The notes beneath the pieces were generated by a model. It saw only the letters and a list, made by a program, of their open reading frames with translations, made no database searches and was not told the DNA's origin. The position numbers and the translations under genes are program-made. This document shows positions 59,523 to 64,000 of a stretch of DNA of 64,000 bases, piece after piece (within the stretch, counting starts at the first letter, position 1; each line of letters starts with the position of its first letter). The stretch is from positions 2,460,189 to 2,524,188 of the forward strand of contig NZ_JASBRG010000007.1 of NCBI RefSeq assembly GCF_029961145.1. The letters run 5' to 3'. The stretch comes from Pinibacter soli (GTDB lineage: Bacteria; Bacteroidota; Bacteroidia; Chitinophagales; Chitinophagaceae).

Positions 59523-59633
59523 CGGTGATTGAACCGTATAGCTTCAATCCTTTCCGGATTTCTTAAAATCTATGCAATGCCATTTGGTTACAGGGTTAGC
59601 TTATGATGATCCTGTAACTAATTTGCCTGAAGA

Positions 59634-62009
59634 CTAATTCACTTCAAAGTAATGAATGCCGCTTATACATTTACCATTTGCATCGATGCCCTGTAACACT
59701 GCAACAAATTTCCCTTTCTTATCTGAAGTATAAAATTCTATTTTAGAGGTAGTGGCATTTATAAGCTTAACATTCGGGCTCCAATACAAAACGTTTCTAA
59801 AGTCTGGCAAATGACTTGCTGCGTCTACATCTGTTTCATACTTTGGAGAGTAAAATTCACGTTGGCTTTGCAGGCTTTCGTAATCAAATACGGTTGCTTT
59901 TGAATCAAGTTCGTAGCCCGGCAAGTCCCCTTTGTACGTTACGAAATTCAGCACACCATCATAAACAGAATGACTAAAATAAAAACGACGGGTAAGTACA
60001 TCAAGCTGGCGAACCTTAAGCGGATCGTATGCAATCATCTTATCCATGTCGAATACAGGCACGCCATCAAGCAGTACAAGCGGATCGGTCCAGAGCATTC
60101 TTTGTGAGTTGTTATCGTAAATATCAAAATGATATTTTCCTCCGCGTCTTCTCACATTCACGAGCTGTACATACTCACGCAGCACCTCTTCCATTGTGGT
60201 AAAGCGAACGTAATTATCGAGTAAATAACTGAGATCAGGTTTTGAATAAAACAGAGAAGTATCGAAGCCTGCTTCTGTAAATTGTCTTTGTTTATTACCA
60301 GTGTAGATATTTTGAACCTGTGTTGCTACACTTTGTTCCGTTAATGTTGCAGGATTATTTACCGGCAGGTAAAAGTGAGGAAGAGAATCTCTGGTATATT
60401 TTTCGCTGAAGGGATTTTGTACATCAATTCTATAAACACTGTCACGTATCGAATTTGTTTGTGCTATTACTTCCGCAGCGCCGTACATATTCCGCATTTC
60501 AAACTTAACATGGCCAGAATCGTCACTCACGTTAGAAAGAAAAATAGCTCTTGTACCAGGCACCGAGAGATAGCATTCAATTCCTTCTGTAGACAGTCCG
60601 TTTCGTACATCTATCACTTTCGCGTTTACAATATGGCCCTTAATCTCAGGCTCATAGATTAGTGAAGACGATTTGTCCTGCAAAATATTTTTCCAGTCAA
60701 ATCTTCGCCAACCCTGCGTAAGCATCAGGTTATCAATAGCCGCTGCCGCATCTTTATCTTTTGAAAAATAATAGGAAGGAGATTCGATCGATCCTTTCAA
60801 GTCGGAGCCGAGGGCTAAGTAATCTCCCAGCTTCATGTCATCAAGCTGTTGCAGCGAATCAATTCTGTACACAGCGATGGATGCGCTTGCCCTGCCAGCA
60901 ATATTTTGAGAGTGCACGTCAAGGTTTACTCTGCTTCGATTTCCATAAATTTCCTTATCAGGCTGTATCTGAAGCGTATCATTTCCAGAAGGAAAACTAA
61001 AATACAATCGTTCACAAACAGGTTGGTTGCTTTCATTAAATACTGTCAGTTGCGTGATGCCTTCGGGCAAATCTGTTTTACTAATCCTAAAATTTGCGAC
61101 ACCGTTTTGCATTGCAGCAGAAAGCGTCTTCCTTAATACACCTCTTGTTTGAGCAACCAAATACACAGTGCGATCATCATTGTTTCCATTAATGACCACA
61201 TCAATATTTGCAGCGTTTTCCTTCAAGGTCATTACCGTTCCTTTGTCAAACGCAGCCGGTAATTGTTTGGAAGAATTCAGCCCACTCTTAAACCTGATGA
61301 CGGCTTTATAACTATGTCCTGTTTCAGGCTTGAAAACAAAATTTCCCATTCCAAATTTCAGCGATTGAAATGCTGCAATGCTCTCTCCATTTTCATTTAC
61401 AATGCTTCCACTACAGTCAACGCCTTTTCCGTACTTATCGCTTATCTTGAATGCCACTTTGCTTTGCAGACCGTTTACAAGATTGCCACCCTCGGGAAAA
61501 AATTGTACGTCGTAACTACTGTCAATACCTTTCTTAACAACATCGCTTAGTTTTTGTCCGTTGATAACCGTGATCGTTTTCCGAAAGAAAAATGCTTCGT
61601 CAAAATTCTTCATCCAGTTTGTATAAGCACGTAGTTGATAGTTGCCTGAATTCAGATTCACCGGAACATATAACGAACCATTTCCCTCCGCGCTATCCAT
61701 TTTTATTTTTGCCTGTAACACAGGACGATTGCCCTTATCAAGCAGCTCAACATATACCACCTTACTTAAGTCGAGCGGCTTGTGAAAAGAAGCATCTACC
61801 GAATATGCTTTGAACCAGATAATCTCTCCGGTTTGGTAAAAGTTCTTGTCTGTGTGCAGGTATATCTTTTCCTGTATGGCTTTGCTGTTGTAGTTATAAA
61901 GATGTTGCCTTACAGATGCAGCAACATTTTGAGCGTGACTGTGCCGCACACAAAATTGGGCTATTGTGAACGCGAAAACAGTTATTAAAGAGCCTTTGAA
62001 ATTTCTCAC
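59634..62009 (-). CDS. Large secreted MG2-like protein with a plug-like segment
   Basis: 791 residues. Signal peptide, then an MG2-like start (KIYLHTDKNFYQTGEIIWFK) as in alpha-2-macroglobulin-type proteins of Bacteroidota, several beta-sandwich domains, and near the C-terminus a segment like a TonB plug (VLLDGVPVFDMDK, YDGVLNFVTYKGDLPGYE). It is the third gene of a set with a TonB receptor and a DUF4249 lipoprotein (gaps of 4 and 35 bases), so it probably acts at the outer membrane with them. The reaction, if any, is unknown. Confidence 0.78.
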   Translation of the reverse strand: MRNFKGSLITVFAFTIAQFCVRHSHAQNVAASVRQHLYNYNSKAIQEKIYLHTDKNFYQTGEIIWFKAYSVDASFHKPLDLSKVVYVELLDKGNRPVLQAKIKMDSAEGNGSLYVPVNLNSGNYQLRAYTNWMKNFDEAFFFRKTITVINGQKLSDVVKKGIDSSYDVQFFPEGGNLVNGLQSKVAFKISDKYGKGVDCSGSIVNENGESIAAFQSLKFGMGNFVFKPETGHSYKAVIRFKSGLNSSKQLPAAFDKGTVMTLKENAANIDVVINGNNDDRTVYLVAQTRGVLRKTLSAAMQNGVANFRISKTDLPEGITQLTVFNESNQPVCERLYFSFPSGNDTLQIQPDKEIYGNRSRVNLDVHSQNIAGRASASIAVYRIDSLQQLDDMKLGDYLALGSDLKGSIESPSYYFSKDKDAAAAIDNLMLTQGWRRFDWKNILQDKSSSLIYEPEIKGHIVNAKVIDVRNGLSTEGIECYLSVPGTRAIFLSNVSDDSGHVKFEMRNMYGAAEVIAQTNSIRDSVYRIDVQNPFSEKYTRDSLPHFYLPVNNPATLTEQSVATQVQNIYTGNKQRQFTEAGFDTSLFYSKPDLSYLLDNYVRFTTMEEVLREYVQLVNVRRRGGKYHFDIYDNNSQRMLWTDPLVLLDGVPVFDMDKMIAYDPLKVRQLDVLTRRFYFSHSVYDGVLNFVTYKGDLPGYELDSKATVFDYESLQSQREFYSPKYETDVDAASHLPDFRNVLYWSPNVKLINATTSKIEFYTSDKKGKFVAVLQGIDANGKCISGIHYFEVN

Positions 62010-62044
62010 TTCTGGTTGCTTTAATGTATTTAGTTATTATAGGG

Positions 62045-63223
62045 CTATTGCCAAAAATCTGGTTTGGTAGTGCTGCCGCCTCTTGCTCTGCAATCGGCGC
62101 AATAATTACTTGAATAAGTATAGGATATAATGGATGGACCCAAATAAATAGGCGTTACTCCGACTACAACACCGGGTCCAACGTTAAACACTTCTCTGAT
62201 CTTGCCAGGATTATTTAGTACCGTATCTTCCAGGCAATTCTCGTAGCCGGTTGTTATATACACCAAACCTCGCAGCTGGCTGCGGGATATAAATATTCTT
62301 TGTTGTTGTACAGAAGTGGCATAAAAGAATCCAACCACCGCTTCTGTCGAGTCGCTTATCTGATGAATGTTGCCATGCAGCTCAGATGGTTGTGCATCAA
62401 ATATAGAACCCAACTGTTCAGTATTTTTTCGCATCAGGTCAAGGTATGTATAAGCCTCTTTTGTAAGCGCATACTGATTAACCAATATGCTGTATTTATT
62501 CTGCAGCTTATTGGTAGAAAAAGAGACAACAGTAATAGGTTTCTCAAACACCACATCGGTCGCCAACTTTTCAGTGGAGGCAACTATAATGTTGGTGGAA
62601 TTGGCACTGATCCAGCAAGTATGAATATCGTTGTTCACAAGATCTCTGGGATCGAGTGTATTAGTCGCTGGATTATAAACGATTTGCGAAAACAAAATTG
62701 GGTTGTACTGCCAGGTTTCTCTGTAATCCCACAAATAATAAATCGTCTTGTTTTGCGGATCATGGGTATTGGCATACACCTGTACACCATCACTTTTTTG
62801 TTTCCAGCTAACGCTGTCAATAGCAGGCGACATCTTTCCCTGCACCCACGCAGAATTGTACTGTTTTTGATCTCTCGTAACAATGTGCAATCTGTATTTT
62901 CTTGATGGATCCAGTGTAGCAGTCGTTGACGTATAAACGCCGGGGGATGTTTCAAACAAGATGTATGCGCCATTCGCATCATCATTTAATAAAACTATTG
63001 CGCCGCTTTCTGTTTTGTAATAATAGCTGGAATCAAGTGACGTTGTACGTGAAAGCTTTATCGTGCTTTTGCTGTTTGGCGTAAGATTGGCAAACCCTTC
63101 CACCACCAGGTATCCGGTATGGGGTGATGATAACTTTACGTTGTATTCTTCTTTACATGCAGCAAGTAATATTGCCATTGCACATAAAAACCCTATTCTT
63201 ATTTTCATCTTTCCTTCTTTCAT
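62045..63223 (-). CDS. DUF4249 outer membrane lipoprotein
   Basis: 392 residues (or 387 from the ATG at 63208). Lipobox LLAAC in MKIRIGFLCAMAILLAACKE. DUF4249 begins YNVKLSSPHTGYLVVEGFAN, continues with TIKLSRTTSLDS, and ends with a Cys-rich tail (NYCADCRARGGSTTKPDFW). DUF4249 proteins are typically encoded directly after a TonB-dependent receptor and may play a SusD-like accessory part; that is inferred. It starts four bases after the receptor's stop. Confidence 0.88.
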   Translation of the reverse strand: MKEGKMKIRIGFLCAMAILLAACKEEYNVKLSSPHTGYLVVEGFANLTPNSKSTIKLSRTTSLDSSYYYKTESGAIVLLNDDANGAYILFETSPGVYTSTTATLDPSRKYRLHIVTRDQKQYNSAWVQGKMSPAIDSVSWKQKSDGVQVYANTHDPQNKTIYYLWDYRETWQYNPILFSQIVYNPATNTLDPRDLVNNDIHTCWISANSTNIIVASTEKLATDVVFEKPITVVSFSTNKLQNKYSILVNQYALTKEAYTYLDLMRKNTEQLGSIFDAQPSELHGNIHQISDSTEAVVGFFYATSVQQQRIFISRSQLRGLVYITTGYENCLEDTVLNNPGKIREVFNVGPGVVVGVTPIYLGPSIISYTYSSNYCADCRARGGSTTKPDFWQ

Positions 63224-63227
63224 TTTT

Positions 63228-64000
63228 TTAAAACCTGATGTTAAAGTTCACGTACGGTATTGCGCTTCCAAAAATGGAAAGCTTGTACCCTTGCACTTTT
63301 CCGTTTTCTGAGGTGTAGTAAACAGAGTAAGGATTTTTTCTGCCGGTCAGGTTGTATACCCCAACAGTCCATGAGTTGTGCGTTTTTTGGTGCACCTTAT
63401 GATTGCCTTCAATGTTCATAGAAAAGTCCACACGAAAATAATCAGGAATGCGGTAAGCGTTTCTATCGGAGTAAAGAGTGCGTGCAGAACCTCCGTAATA
63501 GAATATTCCAACCGGTACTGTTATTGGCCTTCCTGTAGAATAAGTAGCATTGAGCGACGTGCTGAAACGGTGCGAGAATCTATAGTTACCTACAAATGTT
63601 ACATCGTTTGGCTTATCATAATTTGATGGATAGAATTCACCCTTATTAACAGGCTCTCCTACGGTTGGGTCATCCATTTTCAACAATGTTCTTGAATAAG
63701 TATAGCTCAACCATCCGTTCAATTTGCCTTGGGTTTTTCTTATCAAAAATTCTATTCCGTAAGCTTTGCCTTTGGTGTTGATGACGTCCGTTTCTATGTG
63801 ATGATTCAGCACCAACTGCGCACCGCTTTTATAATCGAGATAATCATTGATGTGTTTGTAATAAACCTCTATAGAAGTTTCAATGGTGTTTGATTTGAAA
63901 TTCTTGTAAATACCAAACGACACCTGGTCGCCAAATTGCGGTTTAATATTTGGATCGCTCAATTTCCAAATGTCCGTGGGAGCCATTGCTGTTGTGTTTG
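63228..64000 (-). CDS. TonB-dependent receptor, C-terminal part; 5' end outside the window
   Basis: The frame is open to the right edge; about 257 codons of the barrel are visible (GWLSYTYSRTLLKMDD, VTFVGNYRFSHRFSTSLNAT, FRVDFSMNIEGNHK, ending in VNFNIRF with a terminal Phe). The C-terminal aromatic and strand pattern mark an outer membrane barrel. The plug and signal lie beyond 64000. First gene of the receptor / DUF4249 / MG2-like operon. Substrate unknown. Confidence 0.9.
   Translation of the reverse strand, partial: NTTAMAPTDIWKLSDPNIKPQFGDQVSFGIYKNFKSNTIETSIEVYYKHINDYLDYKSGAQLVLNHHIETDVINTKGKAYGIEFLIRKTQGKLNGWLSYTYSRTLLKMDDPTVGEPVNKGEFYPSNYDKPNDVTFVGNYRFSHRFSTSLNATYSTGRPITVPVGIFYYGGSARTLYSDRNAYRIPDYFRVDFSMNIEGNHKVHQKTHNSWTVGVYNLTGRKNPYSVYYTSENGKVQGYKLSIFGSAIPYVNFNIRF

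Noticed and set aside
59586-59618. Hairpin GTTACAGG/CCTGTAAC as a terminator between the gene ends at 59522 and 59634
   Set aside because: The loop is 16 bases and no T-run follows on either strand.

Overview
The window looks like a chromosomal segment of a Bacteroidota organism, most likely Chitinophagaceae or a close relative. The evidence is a SusC/RagA-type receptor, a large secreted metalloprotease with a type IX secretion (T9SS) sorting tail, DUF4249 and DUF1573 proteins, an efp-accB-accC cluster of Bacteroidota type, a citrate synthase of the mitochondrial type, almost no Shine-Dalgarno sites, and repeated matches to the Bacteroidota promoter box TAnnTTTG close to start codons. Genus-level placement is inference. 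I see no prophage, CRISPR array or insertion sequence; this is mostly core genome with lineage-specific genes between.

Layout. 1-3045: 3'-truncated SusC-like receptor. 3482-7119: AqpZ, free methionine sulfoxide reductase, two tandem paralogous secreted proteins, a Spy-like protein. 7317-9986 (minus): accC, accB, efp. 10282-13270: thioredoxin-like protein, malate dehydrogenase, two tandem proteins built on an Asn-Pro octapeptide repeat. 13370-21643 (minus): GT9 glycosyltransferase, MFS transporter, DedA protein, dicarboxylate symporter, M43 protease. 22059-27302: amino acid permease, YebC, DCC-family protein, OmpA lipoprotein, outer membrane protein. 27329-32585 (minus): TonB-dependent receptor, fused 2-oxoacid dehydrogenase E1. 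32767-34143: two DUF1573 proteins, YciI. 34224-38954 (minus): rpoB standing alone, thiE. 39717-43342 (minus): a four-gene set of HTH-like protein, BtrH-like protein, ABC ATPase and ABC permease. 43662-47542: Kup and two alpha/beta hydrolases. 47637-50168 (minus): OxyR, LD-carboxypeptidase, small carboxypeptidase-regulatory-like protein. 50610-55538: Tgt, GYF_2 protein (minus), LptF/G permease, citrate synthase, tRNA-Ala(GGC). 55709-64000: small membrane protein, D-2-hydroxyacid dehydrogenase, Nudix, MarR-GNAT pair, outer membrane protein, and an MG2-like / DUF4249 / TonB receptor operon cut by the right edge.

The most striking signal is not a gene. More than twenty intergenic spacers hold arms of short tandem words of 7 or 8 bases, from about eight word families, usually facing as inverted repeats around a unique centre. 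Most words carry TGA, TAA or TAG, and because 7 and 8 are not multiples of 3 an array closes all reading frames. Several genes take their last codons and stop codon from such an array. Other points of note are rpoB separated from rpoC and rplL with its own promoter, leader hairpin and terminator; an EF-P with Arg at the loop tip; a Tgt lacking two of three zinc cysteines; the octapeptide-repeat twins; and the BtrH/ABC operon.
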